A stretch of DNA of 64,000 nucleotides, taken from positions 82,325 through 146,324 of the forward strand of contig JBJEJH010000020.1 in assembly GCA_051877855.1 (NCBI GenBank), read 5' to 3'. How positions within the stretch are numbered: the first letter of the stretch is position 1; each line of letters starts with the position of its first letter. The DNA is from MGBC120314 sp051877855. Lineage in GTDB: Bacteria > Bacillota > Clostridia > Lachnospirales > Lachnospiraceae. Positions 8,602-16,690 of this stretch are shown one piece after another. A program made the translations under genes and the position numbers. The notes under the pieces were generated by a model. It made no database searches. It saw nothing but the letters and a program-made list of their open reading frames with translations, and was not told where the DNA came from.

Positions 8602-8643
8602 AACTCCAAAAGAGACGCGTAATGTGCTTTTTGGAGTTTTTTT
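8602..8643 (+). terminator. Terminator after trhA
   Basis: AACTCCAAAA (8602-8611) pairs with TTTTTGGAGTT (8628-8638), followed by a run of T. Confidence 0.85.
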
Positions 8644-8646
8644 ATG

Positions 8647-8675
8647 TTGACATATATAGATTACCTATATATAAT
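8647..8675 (+). promoter_or_regulatory. Consensus sigma-A promoter of the padR operon
   Basis: TTGACA at 8647-8652 and TATAAT at 8670-8675 match both hexamers exactly with the optimal 17-bp spacer. The predicted start near 8682 leaves a leader of about 105 nt. The spacer and -10 lie inside a perfect inverted repeat, so the promoter must be blocked when that repeat is occupied. Confidence 0.85.
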
Positions 8676-8697
8676 AATATATAGGTAATCTATATAT
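8652..8697 (+). promoter_or_regulatory. Perfect 21-bp inverted repeat, probable PadR operator
   Basis: The 21 bases at 8652-8672 are the exact reverse complement of 8677-8697, separated by AATA. The core of each arm is TAGATTACC / GGTAATCTA flanked by AT repeats. It covers the spacer, -10 and predicted start of the consensus promoter. PadR regulators bind such inverted repeats and often repress themselves. Lack of a T-tract argues against a terminator. Confidence 0.75.
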
Positions 8698-8788
8698 AGG
8701 GAACCAATATAAATCCGGATTAGATATTGTACTATGAATTATATGGATTATCCTTTATGGATCAGATTTCGCATGGGAGGATATTAAG

Positions 8789-9124
8789 ATGGCAGTGGAT
8801 AAGGGATTAGTGTCAGGAAGCATGACGATGCTACTATTAAAGCTTTTGTCGGAAAAAGAAATGTATGGGTATGAAATGATTGAGACATTAAGAGAACGCT
8901 CACAGAATGTTTTTGAACTGAAGGCAGGAACATTATATCCGTTGTTACATGGTTTGGAGGAAAAGGGACTTCTTACTTCAACGGAAAGGGAATATGGGGG
9001 AAAATTGCGCAAATATTATTGCATCACAAAGGATGGACGCAAGATGCTTTCAAAGAAGGAGGCGGAGTGGAAGGAGTATTCTACTGCAGTTTGTAGTGTA
9101 CTGTCGATGGAGGTGTGCTGTTGA
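8789..9124 (+). CDS. PadR family transcriptional regulator
   Basis: A 111-residue winged-helix repressor of the PadR family. The N-terminal wHTH includes LLLKLLSEKEMYGYEMI (about 15-31), GTLYPLLHGLEEKGLL (48-63) and the wing with RKYYCITKDG (74-83). GGGAGG lies 8 bases before the ATG. Its stop overlaps the start of the next gene (TGATG), giving translational coupling. It probably represses its own operon through the palindrome over its promoter; the inducer is unknown. Confidence 0.93.
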   Translation: MAVDKGLVSGSMTMLLLKLLSEKEMYGYEMIETLRERSQNVFELKAGTLYPLLHGLEEKGLLTSTEREYGGKLRKYYCITKDGRKMLSKKEAEWKEYSTAVCSVLSMEVCC

Positions 9125-10536
9125 TGAGAAGTTCTATGGAAGAATATGTTTCAACACTTCTTGCCCAGATTGCAGATTCCAGAGCCCGAATCGATATTGA
9201 GCAAGAAATTCGTCAGCATCTGGAGGATCAAATTAATTGCTACAGGAAGGATGGAATGAATGAGAAAGATGCCATGGAGCTGGCAGTGAAAGATATGGGG
9301 GATCCGGTACAGACCGGTGTGGAACTGAATCACATTCATCGTCCAAAGACAGCGTGGAGGATGGTTTTACTAATTCTAATCATATCATTCCTTGTGCTTG
9401 CGCTGAAGTATTCTTATTACCATAATGTGTTTGATTCTTCTATGGCCCTGTATTATTGCCATAGGGAATTGGTTTTCTCATGCATTGGTATTACACTGAT
9501 GTTGGGAATTAACTATTTGGATTATAGCAGGATTGGAAAGCATAGCAGAGGGTTCATGTTATTTGTTCTGGGGGGAATTGTTCTGGGGACATTTCTTTCT
9601 CCGGAAGTAATTAATGGGCAACACTATATTTACCTGCCCGGCGGAATAACTCTTAGTCCGGGATATATCATTTTGCTTACCCTTCCGCTGTATGGTGGGA
9701 TTCTTTACGTATATCGCAGGGGAAACTTAAAATCCATTCTTTTATGTATTGGTTGGTCTTTACTTCCCGGTATTGTTTTGGCGCTTTTATCCGGTACGAT
9801 ATTAACACCATTGGTGTTATTGGTAATCAATATGCTCACTTTGGTTATTGTCCTGTCAAAAGGCTGGTTTAATGTATCTGCAAAGAAATGTATTACGTTT
9901 CTCGTTAGCGGAATTCTTGGAATACTTGCTCTCTTTTTGGGAAGCTGTTATTTTTTAGGGGGATATCGAAGGCAAATGATTTTAGCATGGTTTGCACCCC
10001 AAAAGTATGATAACGGGTTCCTGTTGAATCATATTCGGAGTATTATTGTACAAAGTAAATGGATCGGAACCAATGAATTGGCGGATCCATACTTTCAACG
10101 GCAGGTTATGGAGCATCATATCGGTGAATATATGTTATCATTTATGGCATCCTACTATGGCGTGATGGTTATGTTATTATTATTTGTGATCATTTTTGGG
10201 TTATTTTTCTACATATATTGTAAGATATGGAAACAAAAGAATTTACTTGGAAAGCTGATGGGGACATCCTGTTGCGTAACTTTAATGATGCAAATAATAT
10301 TATATTTATTAACAAATGTAGGTCTTTTGTATAATAACTATATTGGTTGTCCATTTCTAAATTGCAGTTTTAGCTGTACCATTGTTGATTATGCATTCTT
10401 AGGGATTCTTCTAAGTATACTTCGTTATCAATATGTTTTACCTGTGGCCGGAAGTGGAAATGCAGCTGATGATTTAAAAGAAAAACATACCGTTAAGAAG
10501 TTGATTTTGAATGGGATAAAGGTAGAAAAAGGGTAG
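9124..10536 (+). CDS. Membrane protein with PadR-associated helical prefix and degenerate SEDS (FtsW/RodA-like) domain
   Basis: A 470-residue protein. Residues 1-75 form a soluble helical prefix (EIRQHLEDQIN, GMNEKDAMELAVKDMGDP) of the kind seen in PadR-linked membrane proteins. Residues 78-440 form about ten membrane helices resembling SEDS proteins: NGQHYIYLPGGITLSPGY (164-181) matches the region before the QPSE motif, and GEYMLSFMASYYG (334-346) matches the block holding the catalytic Asp of RodA/FtsW. That Asp aligns with Glu335 and the QPSE motif is lost, so glycan polymerase activity is doubtful. The start at ATG 9124 is preferred because GGAGG at 9109-9113 is well spaced and overlaps the padR stop. 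Confidence 0.75.
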   Translation: MRSSMEEYVSTLLAQIADSRARIDIEQEIRQHLEDQINCYRKDGMNEKDAMELAVKDMGDPVQTGVELNHIHRPKTAWRMVLLILIISFLVLALKYSYYHNVFDSSMALYYCHRELVFSCIGITLMLGINYLDYSRIGKHSRGFMLFVLGGIVLGTFLSPEVINGQHYIYLPGGITLSPGYIILLTLPLYGGILYVYRRGNLKSILLCIGWSLLPGIVLALLSGTILTPLVLLVINMLTLVIVLSKGWFNVSAKKCITFLVSGILGILALFLGSCYFLGGYRRQMILAWFAPQKYDNGFLLNHIRSIIVQSKWIGTNELADPYFQRQVMEHHIGEYMLSFMASYYGVMVMLLLFVIIFGLFFYIYCKIWKQKNLLGKLMGTSCCVTLMMQIILYLLTNVGLLYNNYIGCPFLNCSFSCTIVDYAFLGILLSILRYQYVLPVAGSGNAADDLKEKHTVKKLILNGIKVEKG

Positions 10537-10540
10537 AAGA

Positions 10541-10596
10541 AAAGGGAGCATATCACTTCGCGAATTTTTATTCGTTAAAGTGAACTGCTCCCTTTC
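10541..10596. terminator. Bidirectional terminator between the SEDS-like gene and uxaC
   Basis: AAAGGGAGCA (10541-10550) and TGCTCCCTTT (10586-10595) form the outer stem, with CACTT/AAGTG pairing inside. Both arms end in A/T tracts, so it can end transcription from the convergent genes on either side. Confidence 0.75.
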
Positions 10597-10655
10597 AATT
10601 GAATGTATCCTTTCGATATTTGCGAAACGGACCTTCAATTACAAAAATAATCAAT

Positions 10656-12062
10656 TTAGAGATCGAATCCAAAATATCTTACAGCGTTGTTGTAAGAAAT
10701 ACCTTCTACGATTTCCTTTAATGCCTTCTCGTCGTTTGGATATTCACCGTTTTCTACCCAGCCGCCGATTAATTCACACATAATTCTTCTGAAATATTCA
10801 TGTCTTGTGTAAGATAAGAAGCTTCTGGAGTCCGTCAGCATACCGATGAAGTTGCCAAGTAAGCTTAAGTTTGCAAGAGAAGTCATCTGGTTAATCATAC
10901 CAACCTTGTGGTCGTTGAACCACCATGCAGAACCCTGCTGAATCTTACCGATTGCCTTGGAATCCTGGAAACATCCGATGACTGTACCGATTGCAGCATT
11001 TACGGAAGGGTTCAGAGAGTAGATGATTGTTCTTGGAAGCTCGTCGGTAGCATTTAATGCATTGAGGAACTGAGCCATTTCCTGTGAACAGTCATAAGTG
11101 TTGATACAGTCAAATCCGGTATCCGGTCCTAACTGGTTGTAGCGGAATACGTTGTTATCACGGATTGTACCGTAATGTAACTGCATAGCCCAACCCATAC
11201 GATTGTATTCCTTGCCAACGAATACCATGAAAGCGGTCTTAAATTTAGCGATTTCTTCTGCGCTTAGAGCTTCACCCTTCACACGTTTAGCAAAAATGCC
11301 TTCGATTTCTTCTTCGGTTGCAGGCTTGTACATTACATACTCAAGAGCATGGTCCGATACACTGCATCCCATAGAAGCAAAGAAGTCCATACGAACCTTT
11401 AATGCTTCCTTAAGGTCAGCAAAAGAGTTAATCTTAACACCGCTAACTTCGGCAAGCTTTGCCATGTAATCAAGGTATTCAGGCTTTTCAATATTCATAG
11501 CCTTATCCGGTCTCCATGCAGGAAGTACCTGAACATCAAATGTAGGATCTTCAGCGATTGCCTTGTGGTATTCAAGGGAGTCAATCGGATCATCGGTTGT
11601 ACAGATCAATGTAACATTGGACTGCTTGATCAAACTGCGGACAGTCATGGAATCCTCCTGTAACTTCGCATTACAAAGGTTCCAAACTTCCTCGGCAGTA
11701 TCTGCATTCAATACACCGTTATAACCGAAGTATCTCTGAAGTTCAAGATGACTCCAGTGATAGAGTGGGTTACCGATTGCCTTGGTAAGAGTTTCAGCCC
11801 ATTTCTGGAACTTTTCACGGTCAGAAGCACCACCTGTAATGTAGTATTCGTCTACACCGTTTGTTCTCATCTGACGCCACTTGTAGTGATCGCCGCCAAG
11901 CCATACCTGGGTGATGTTCTCAAACTTACGGTTCTCAGCGATTTCCTTTGGATTGATGTGGCAGTGATAATCAAGCACCGGCATCTTCTCAGCGTAATCG
12001 TGGAAAAGGTGCTGAGCAGTAGGGGTAGAGAGTAAAAAGTCTTTGTCCATGAATGGTTTCAT
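10656..12062 (-). CDS. uxaC: Glucuronate / galacturonate isomerase
   Basis: Isomerises D-galacturonate to D-tagaturonate (and D-glucuronate to D-fructuronate), the first step of intracellular uronate catabolism. At 468 residues it has the family's usual length. The amidohydrolase-like metal site DYHCH lies at residues 31-35, and the tail shows SYTRHEYFRRI with GGWVENGEYP. AAAGGAGG precedes the ATG. It follows the lacI-type gene by 21 bp on the minus strand, so the two are probably one transcript under the regulator's own control. Confidence 0.97.
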   Translation of the reverse strand: MKPFMDKDFLLSTPTAQHLFHDYAEKMPVLDYHCHINPKEIAENRKFENITQVWLGGDHYKWRQMRTNGVDEYYITGGASDREKFQKWAETLTKAIGNPLYHWSHLELQRYFGYNGVLNADTAEEVWNLCNAKLQEDSMTVRSLIKQSNVTLICTTDDPIDSLEYHKAIAEDPTFDVQVLPAWRPDKAMNIEKPEYLDYMAKLAEVSGVKINSFADLKEALKVRMDFFASMGCSVSDHALEYVMYKPATEEEIEGIFAKRVKGEALSAEEIAKFKTAFMVFVGKEYNRMGWAMQLHYGTIRDNNVFRYNQLGPDTGFDCINTYDCSQEMAQFLNALNATDELPRTIIYSLNPSVNAAIGTVIGCFQDSKAIGKIQQGSAWWFNDHKVGMINQMTSLANLSLLGNFIGMLTDSRSFLSYTRHEYFRRIMCELIGGWVENGEYPNDEKALKEIVEGISYNNAVRYFGFDL

Positions 12063-12083
12063 GTTAAAAAATCCTCCTTTAAA

Positions 12084-13085
12084 TTAAAAATTTGTTGTAT
12101 TGCGTTTTATTATATCAGCAGCAATAAGCGTCCTTTTAGGGACATCACTGCTGTTAAATACCTTCATCAGGTTCTCAACGGTGGTGAAGCAAAGTGCCTC
12201 GACCTTGCTGTCGATACTGGTAAGTTCAGGTTCAGTACAGTTGGCCAGAATAGAATTGTTATAGCCAACGATACTTAGATCCTTTGGAACCGATAAATGC
12301 TTTTCGTAGGCGTATTTTAAAGCGCCAACAGCTAAAAAATCATCGGAAGTGACTACCGCGTCAAAATGGATTCCCTGTTCATGAAGAGAAGAGAGGTAAT
12401 CTTTGGCACGCCGGATATCCTTATTACAAAGCTGTATGAATTCTGAACGTTCTGCGATGTGATGGGTGGACAATGCCCTGCGATAGCCGGATATTTTGTT
12501 CATTCCACTCTGGGATGTGCTGGTATAGAGGTAGACGATATTCTCATGTCCACTTTGAATCAGCTGACTGGTTACATCGTACACGGCTGATTCGTCGTCA
12601 CACTGGGCAGAGTAAATGTTCTCCCCCTCGAGATAGCAGTTCACCAGCATGATGGGTAAGTTCTTTGCTGCATCGATAATATAGTGGTTCTTGTCCGTGT
12701 CTGAGTCAATAAACTTGGAACCTACAAGAATAATTCCGTCCACACGCTTGGAAATAAGAAGTTCCATATATTTCTGTTTTGTGGAGTTATCGGTGCCGGT
12801 ACAGCAGAGAATGGAGTCATAGTCATTGTTTCGAAGGTCCTGTTCGAGATAGTAGACTGCATTGGCAAGATATACATCGGAGGAATCAGTACACATGATA
12901 CCGATGGTTTTCATGGTATTTAGTCCCAGACCGCGAGCAAAGACATTCGGAGTGTAGCCCAATTCTTCCATGACAGAAAGCACCCGTTCACGCGTCTTGG
13001 AACTGACATTGCGGTTGCCGTTCAAGACCCTTGAAACAGTGGCGATGGATACGCCTGCTTTTTCTGAAACGTCATAGATATTCAT
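12084..13085 (-). CDS. LacI family transcriptional regulator of the uronate genes
   Basis: A 333-residue LacI/GalR regulator. The N-terminal helix-turn-helix reads MNIYDVSEKAGVSIATVSRV, followed by the hinge helix with PNVFARGLG. Residues from about 60 form the periplasmic-binding-protein-like effector domain. It lies between uxaC and uxaB, so a uronate or pathway intermediate is the likely inducer. Palindromes TGTAAGYGCTTACA sit just after its own promoter and the uxaB promoter, consistent with autorepression plus repression of uxaBA. Effector identity is inferred. Confidence 0.93.
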   Translation of the reverse strand: MNIYDVSEKAGVSIATVSRVLNGNRNVSSKTRERVLSVMEELGYTPNVFARGLGLNTMKTIGIMCTDSSDVYLANAVYYLEQDLRNNDYDSILCCTGTDNSTKQKYMELLISKRVDGIILVGSKFIDSDTDKNHYIIDAAKNLPIMLVNCYLEGENIYSAQCDDESAVYDVTSQLIQSGHENIVYLYTSTSQSGMNKISGYRRALSTHHIAERSEFIQLCNKDIRRAKDYLSSLHEQGIHFDAVVTSDDFLAVGALKYAYEKHLSVPKDLSIVGYNNSILANCTEPELTSIDSKVEALCFTTVENLMKVFNSSDVPKRTLIAADIIKRNTTNF

Positions 13086-13170
13086 GGAAGACCTCCTTAC
13101 GATGATAGTAAGTTTTGCAAAGTAAAATCAGGGTTATTTTAGTATTACAATCCCGTGAAATTTCTCAAAT

Positions 13171-13184
13171 TGTAAGTGCTTACA
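13171..13184. promoter_or_regulatory. LacI-type operator at the lacI-uxaC promoter
   Basis: TGTAAGTGCTTACA differs from a perfect palindrome only at the central step. It lies about 7-20 bases downstream of the predicted minus-strand transcription start, where bound repressor would block elongation. Confidence 0.7.
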
Positions 13185-13197
13185 TACCATTGATTTT

Positions 13198-13226
13198 ATT
13201 ATACAATGGTAAAATTAAATATACAA
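13198..13226 (-). promoter_or_regulatory. Promoter of lacI-uxaC
   Basis: On the minus strand TTGTAT (13226-13221) and TATAAT (13203-13198) are spaced 17 bp. Transcription would begin near 13191 and run through the operator at 13171-13184. Confidence 0.7.
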
Positions 13227-13259
13227 GTAAGTTTTTTATAAAAACAATGTAAATATACA

Positions 13260-13288
13260 TTGACTTTAGTTTATATTCACTATAAAAT
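13260..13288 (+). promoter_or_regulatory. Promoter of uxaB-uxaA
   Basis: TTGACT (13260-13265) and TAAAAT (13283-13288) are spaced 17 bp. The predicted start at about 13295 falls in the operator at 13294-13307. The resulting leader is about 180 nt long. Confidence 0.72.
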
Positions 13289-13293
13289 AGAAA

Positions 13294-13307
13294 TGTAAGC
13301 GCTTACA
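13294..13307. promoter_or_regulatory. LacI-type operator at the uxaB promoter
   Basis: TGTAAGCGCTTACA is a perfect 14-bp palindrome with the CG centre typical of LacI-family sites. It overlaps the predicted uxaB transcription start and matches the operator on the other side of the divergent region at 13 of 14 bases. Confidence 0.8.
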
Positions 13308-13340
13308 CAAGCAAATTATGATAGAAATGTGGAGCGTTAT

Positions 13341-13430
13341 ATGGTAGAATATTTATATATTTTATTGCCTTTTCTCATTGGGATGGACAGGCTTGCAGGC
13401 AGTATTCCTTATGAGGATTACATAAGGTAA
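13341..13430 (+). CDS. Possible 29-residue leader peptide before uxaB
   Basis: A short frame begins at ATG 13341 with GGAG six bases upstream and encodes 29 residues, starting MVEYLYILLPFLIGMDRL and ending at TAA 13428. It lies wholly in the uxaB leader; a small GGGC/GCCC hairpin follows at about 13435-13448. The peptide is hydrophobic in its first half. Function is unknown; it might couple translation to uxaB expression or be fortuitous. No recognised family. Confidence 0.3.
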   Translation: MVEYLYILLPFLIGMDRLAGSIPYEDYIR

Positions 13431-13473
13431 ATTAAGGGCTAAGCCCTAAAAATATTTTTAAGGAGACAAGAAA

Positions 13474-14970
13474 ATGCAGAGATTAAACAAATCAATTACT
13501 AAGGCTGTAGACAGACCGGTTAAGGTTCTTCAGTTCGGTGAAGGTAACTTCCTTCGTGCATTCGTTGATTACATTTTTGATGTAACAAATGAGAAGACAG
13601 ATTTTAACGGTGGTGTGGTAATCGTTAAGCCGATCGAGTTTGGTAACCTGGATCGTTTTCACGAGCAGGAGTGCCAGTACACACTTCAGTTAAGAGGTTT
13701 CGTAGATGGTCAGCCTAAGGAACTTACACGTCAGATTACATCCGTAGTTGACGCTGTTGCAGCGATTGATGATTATCAGAAGTATGTTGATTATGCAACA
13801 TGCGATACCCTTCGTTTTATCGTTTCAAACACAACCGAAGCCGGTATCGTATTTGATGAGAATGACAATGATCCGGATGCAATGCCGCCTAAGACATATC
13901 CGGGTAAGTTAACACAGCTTCTTTACAAGAGATTCCAGAAGTTTAACGGAGCTAAGGACAAGGGTCTTATCCTTCTTCCGTGTGAGTTAATCGCAGACAA
14001 TGGTATCGAGCTTAAGAAGTGTATTATGCAGTTCATCGATCTTTGGAAATTGCCGGAAGATTTCAAGAACTGGGTAAACGATGCATGTTCATTCTGCCCA
14101 ACATTAGTTGACCGTATTGTTCCCGGTTATCCAAGAGATGATGCAGCTAAACTTTGCGAAGAGTGGGGTTATGAAGATCAGTTAATCGACCGTGCCGAAG
14201 TATTTGGTCTCTGGGTTGTTGAATCTGATTCAAACCTTCCGTTAGAGCAGTTGGAGAAGGAACTTCCATTTAAGGAAGCCGGACTTAATGTTGTATTTAC
14301 AAAGGATCATCATCCATATAAGGAAAGAAAGGTGCGTATCTTAAATGGTTCTCATACATCTTTCGTACTTGCATCCTTCCTTGCAGGTAATGACAATGTA
14401 GAGAATTCTATGAAGGATCCGGTAATCAGAAAGTACATGGAAGAAACATTATATGATGAAGTAATTCCTACACTTTCATTAGCTAAGGAAGACTGCGAAG
14501 AGTTTGCTAAGGCTGTTATCGACCGTTTCTTAAACCCATTCGTAGATCACAGATTACTTAGTATTTCCCTTAACTCAGTTTCTAAGTGGGAAGCAAGATG
14601 TCTTCCTTCATTCTTAGGATATGTTAAGAAGTTTAATAAGCTTCCTAAGTATCTGACATTCTCTATCGCAGCACTGATGAGCTTCTACTCAACAGACAAG
14701 GATGGCGAATTAAATGGAGGATATGTTCTTAAGGGTGACAGAAATGGTGAAGAATATACCATTCAGGATGACAGAGCTGTTCTTGAATTCTTCAAGGAGA
14801 ATTCAGTTAAGAGCCCGGCAGAATTTGCACATGCATACCTGTCTAATACAAAGTTCTTCGGTGGCGAGGATCTTACAAAGGTAGCCGGACTTGAAGATGC
14901 AATCACAAACTACATTGCAGATATTCGTACAAGAGGTATGAGAGCTGTAGTTGATGATTTAGTAAAGTAA
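13474..14970 (+). CDS. uxaB: Tagaturonate reductase (altronate oxidoreductase)
   Basis: Reduces D-tagaturonate to D-altronate with NADH. The 498-residue protein belongs to the long-chain mannitol dehydrogenase/altronate oxidoreductase family: the nucleotide-binding block LQFGEGNFLRAFVDY is at about 20-34 and the catalytic-lysine region HHPYKERKVRILNGSHT is near residues 281-297. AAGGAG precedes the ATG. It is the first gene after the divergent operator region and is followed 47 bp later by uxaA with an intercistronic hairpin between. Confidence 0.96.
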   Translation: MQRLNKSITKAVDRPVKVLQFGEGNFLRAFVDYIFDVTNEKTDFNGGVVIVKPIEFGNLDRFHEQECQYTLQLRGFVDGQPKELTRQITSVVDAVAAIDDYQKYVDYATCDTLRFIVSNTTEAGIVFDENDNDPDAMPPKTYPGKLTQLLYKRFQKFNGAKDKGLILLPCELIADNGIELKKCIMQFIDLWKLPEDFKNWVNDACSFCPTLVDRIVPGYPRDDAAKLCEEWGYEDQLIDRAEVFGLWVVESDSNLPLEQLEKELPFKEAGLNVVFTKDHHPYKERKVRILNGSHTSFVLASFLAGNDNVENSMKDPVIRKYMEETLYDEVIPTLSLAKEDCEEFAKAVIDRFLNPFVDHRLLSISLNSVSKWEARCLPSFLGYVKKFNKLPKYLTFSIAALMSFYSTDKDGELNGGYVLKGDRNGEEYTIQDDRAVLEFFKENSVKSPAEFAHAYLSNTKFFGGEDLTKVAGLEDAITNYIADIRTRGMRAVVDDLVK

Positions 14971-15010
14971 TTGATTTGTTTTGTGGAATAAATATGATTT
15001 AGTAAAATGT

Positions 15011-15042
15011 AACAGCCATGGCAAGATTTTGTCATGGCTGTT
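15011..15042 (+). other. 14-bp intercistronic hairpin between uxaB and uxaA
   Basis: Bases 15011-15024 pair with 15029-15042 over 14 bp (one G-U) around a GATT tetraloop. No T-run follows, so it is not a terminator. It is placed to protect the uxaB 3' end or define a processing site, just before the uxaA ribosome binding site. Confidence 0.6.
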
Positions 15043-15059
15043 GCGGAAATGGAGATAAG

Positions 15060-16547
15060 ATGCAGGATTTTATCAAAATCAATAATAATGACAATGTTGC
15101 CGTAGCTCTCAGACCAATTGATAAGGGTACTACCGTAGAAGTGGCCGGTACGAAGGTTGTAACTGTAGAGGATATCCCACAGGGACATAAATTTGCCATT
15201 GCACCAATTAAGAAGGGTGAGGCTGTAATTAAGTATGGTTTCCGTATTGGTAATGCTCAGGAAGATATTGAAGTTGGTGCATGGATTCACACACATAATG
15301 TAAAGACTGCTTTGGGCGACCTTTTGGAATATACTTACAATCCAACAGGAGTTGATGTAAAGCCAACAAAGGAAGCTTTCTTCAATGGCTATGTTCGTGG
15401 CAATGGTAAGTATGGTGTACGTAACGAAGTATGGATTATTCCAACCGTTGGTTGTGTTAATTCCGTTGCTAAGTCCATTGAGGCCAGAGCTAAGGAATTA
15501 TTAAAGAAGTATCCTAATGTTGAGGATGTTATCGCATTTACCCATCCTTACGGATGTTCACAGATGGATAATGATCAGGAGAATACAAGAACAATTCTTG
15601 CAGATCTGATCAATCATCCGAACGCAGGTGCAGTTCTTGTCCTTGGTCTTGGATGTGAGAACAGTAATATTCCGGTTATGATGGATTATATCGGTGAGTA
15701 TGATCCGAATCGTGTGAAGTTCGTTGTAAGCCAGGAATATGAAGATGAGATTGAAGAATCATTAAAACAGTTGGATTCTTTGATGTCCTTTGCAAATGGA
15801 TTCACAAGAGAGCCTGTTAATGCGAAGGAATTAGTGATTGGATTGAAGTGTGGTGGTTCTGATGGCCTTTCCGGTATCACAGCGAACCCATTGGTTGGTT
15901 CTTTCTCGGATATGTTGGTTTCTAAGGGTGGTACAACCATTCTTACAGAGGTTCCGGAAATGTTCGGTGCAGAGACGCTTCTTATGGATCGCTGTGCAGA
16001 TGAGGAATTGTTTAACAAGACCGTTCACCTGATCAATGATTTCAAGAACTATTTCAAGAGTCATGATGCTGTAATTTATGAGAATCCGTCACCGGGAAAT
16101 AAGAAGGGTGGTATCTCTACACTTGAAGACAAGTCCCTTGGATGTACACAGAAGTCCGGTTCTTCGATGGTTCGCGGTGTTCTTAAGTATGGTGAGAGAG
16201 TTTCCGCAAAGGGTCTGAATCTCCTTAGTGCACCGGGTAATGACTTGGTTGCCGCAACAGCATTGGCATCTTCAGGTGCTCATATTGTGTTGTTTACAAC
16301 AGGCCGTGGTACACCATTTGCTTCGCCGGTTCCAACGGTTAAGATTTCTACGAACTCGCAGTTGAATGAAAAGAAAAACAACTGGATTGATTTTAACGCA
16401 GGTGAATTAGTAGAGGATTCAACCATGGAAGAGATGACACAGAAGATGTTTGATTATGTTCTTCGTGTTGCTTCAGGCGAGAAGGTTAAGGCTGAAGTTA
16501 AGGGATTCCATGACTTTGCAATCTTCAAGCAGGGCGTAACCTTATAA
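15060..16547 (+). CDS. uxaA: Altronate dehydratase
   Basis: Dehydrates D-altronate to 2-keto-3-deoxygluconate. The protein has an N-terminal SAF domain (about 1-80, with GAWIHTHNVKT) followed by the UxaA dehydratase domain with conserved cysteines in PTVGCVN, HPYGCSQ and LKCGGSDGLSG. The start at ATG 15060 follows GGAGATAAG and gives 495 residues, the family length; the upstream ATG at 15018 lies inside the hairpin and has no ribosome site. A terminator follows. Confidence 0.95.
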   Translation: MQDFIKINNNDNVAVALRPIDKGTTVEVAGTKVVTVEDIPQGHKFAIAPIKKGEAVIKYGFRIGNAQEDIEVGAWIHTHNVKTALGDLLEYTYNPTGVDVKPTKEAFFNGYVRGNGKYGVRNEVWIIPTVGCVNSVAKSIEARAKELLKKYPNVEDVIAFTHPYGCSQMDNDQENTRTILADLINHPNAGAVLVLGLGCENSNIPVMMDYIGEYDPNRVKFVVSQEYEDEIEESLKQLDSLMSFANGFTREPVNAKELVIGLKCGGSDGLSGITANPLVGSFSDMLVSKGGTTILTEVPEMFGAETLLMDRCADEELFNKTVHLINDFKNYFKSHDAVIYENPSPGNKKGGISTLEDKSLGCTQKSGSSMVRGVLKYGERVSAKGLNLLSAPGNDLVAATALASSGAHIVLFTTGRGTPFASPVPTVKISTNSQLNEKKNNWIDFNAGELVEDSTMEEMTQKMFDYVLRVASGEKVKAEVKGFHDFAIFKQGVTL

Positions 16548-16577
16548 AAAGAATTAATACGATATTCTAAAATACAG

Positions 16578-16612
16578 AAAATCCGGGATTGTGAAGAATC
16601 CCGGATTTTTTA
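16578..16612 (+). terminator. Terminator after uxaA
   Basis: AAAATCCGGGATT (16578-16590) pairs with AATCCCGGATTTT (16597-16609), loop GTGAAG, followed by more T. Confidence 0.9.
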
Positions 16613-16624
16613 TCAATTTAGAAT

Positions 16625-16662
16625 AAAAAATCCCTGCCAAAGTATTTTGACAGGGATTTTTA
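16625..16662 (-). terminator. Terminator of the minus-strand kdgK gene (two-sided)
   Basis: AAAAATCCCTG and CAGGGATTTTT pair over 11 bp, extended by CAAA/TTTG inside. On the minus strand it ends in six T, just after the kinase stop codon; the other strand also has a T-tract. Confidence 0.85.
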
Positions 16663-16690
16663 TATAAACATTCACGATAATTTCTAAAAA

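Noticed and set aside
8652..8697. Large palindrome considered as a terminator or insertion-site scar
   Set aside because: No T-tract follows and exact promoter hexamers overlap it, so an operator is the better reading.
15018..15059. Upstream ATG extending uxaA by 14 residues
   Set aside because: It lies inside the intercistronic hairpin, has no ribosome site and exceeds the family length; ATG 15060 follows GGAGATAAG.
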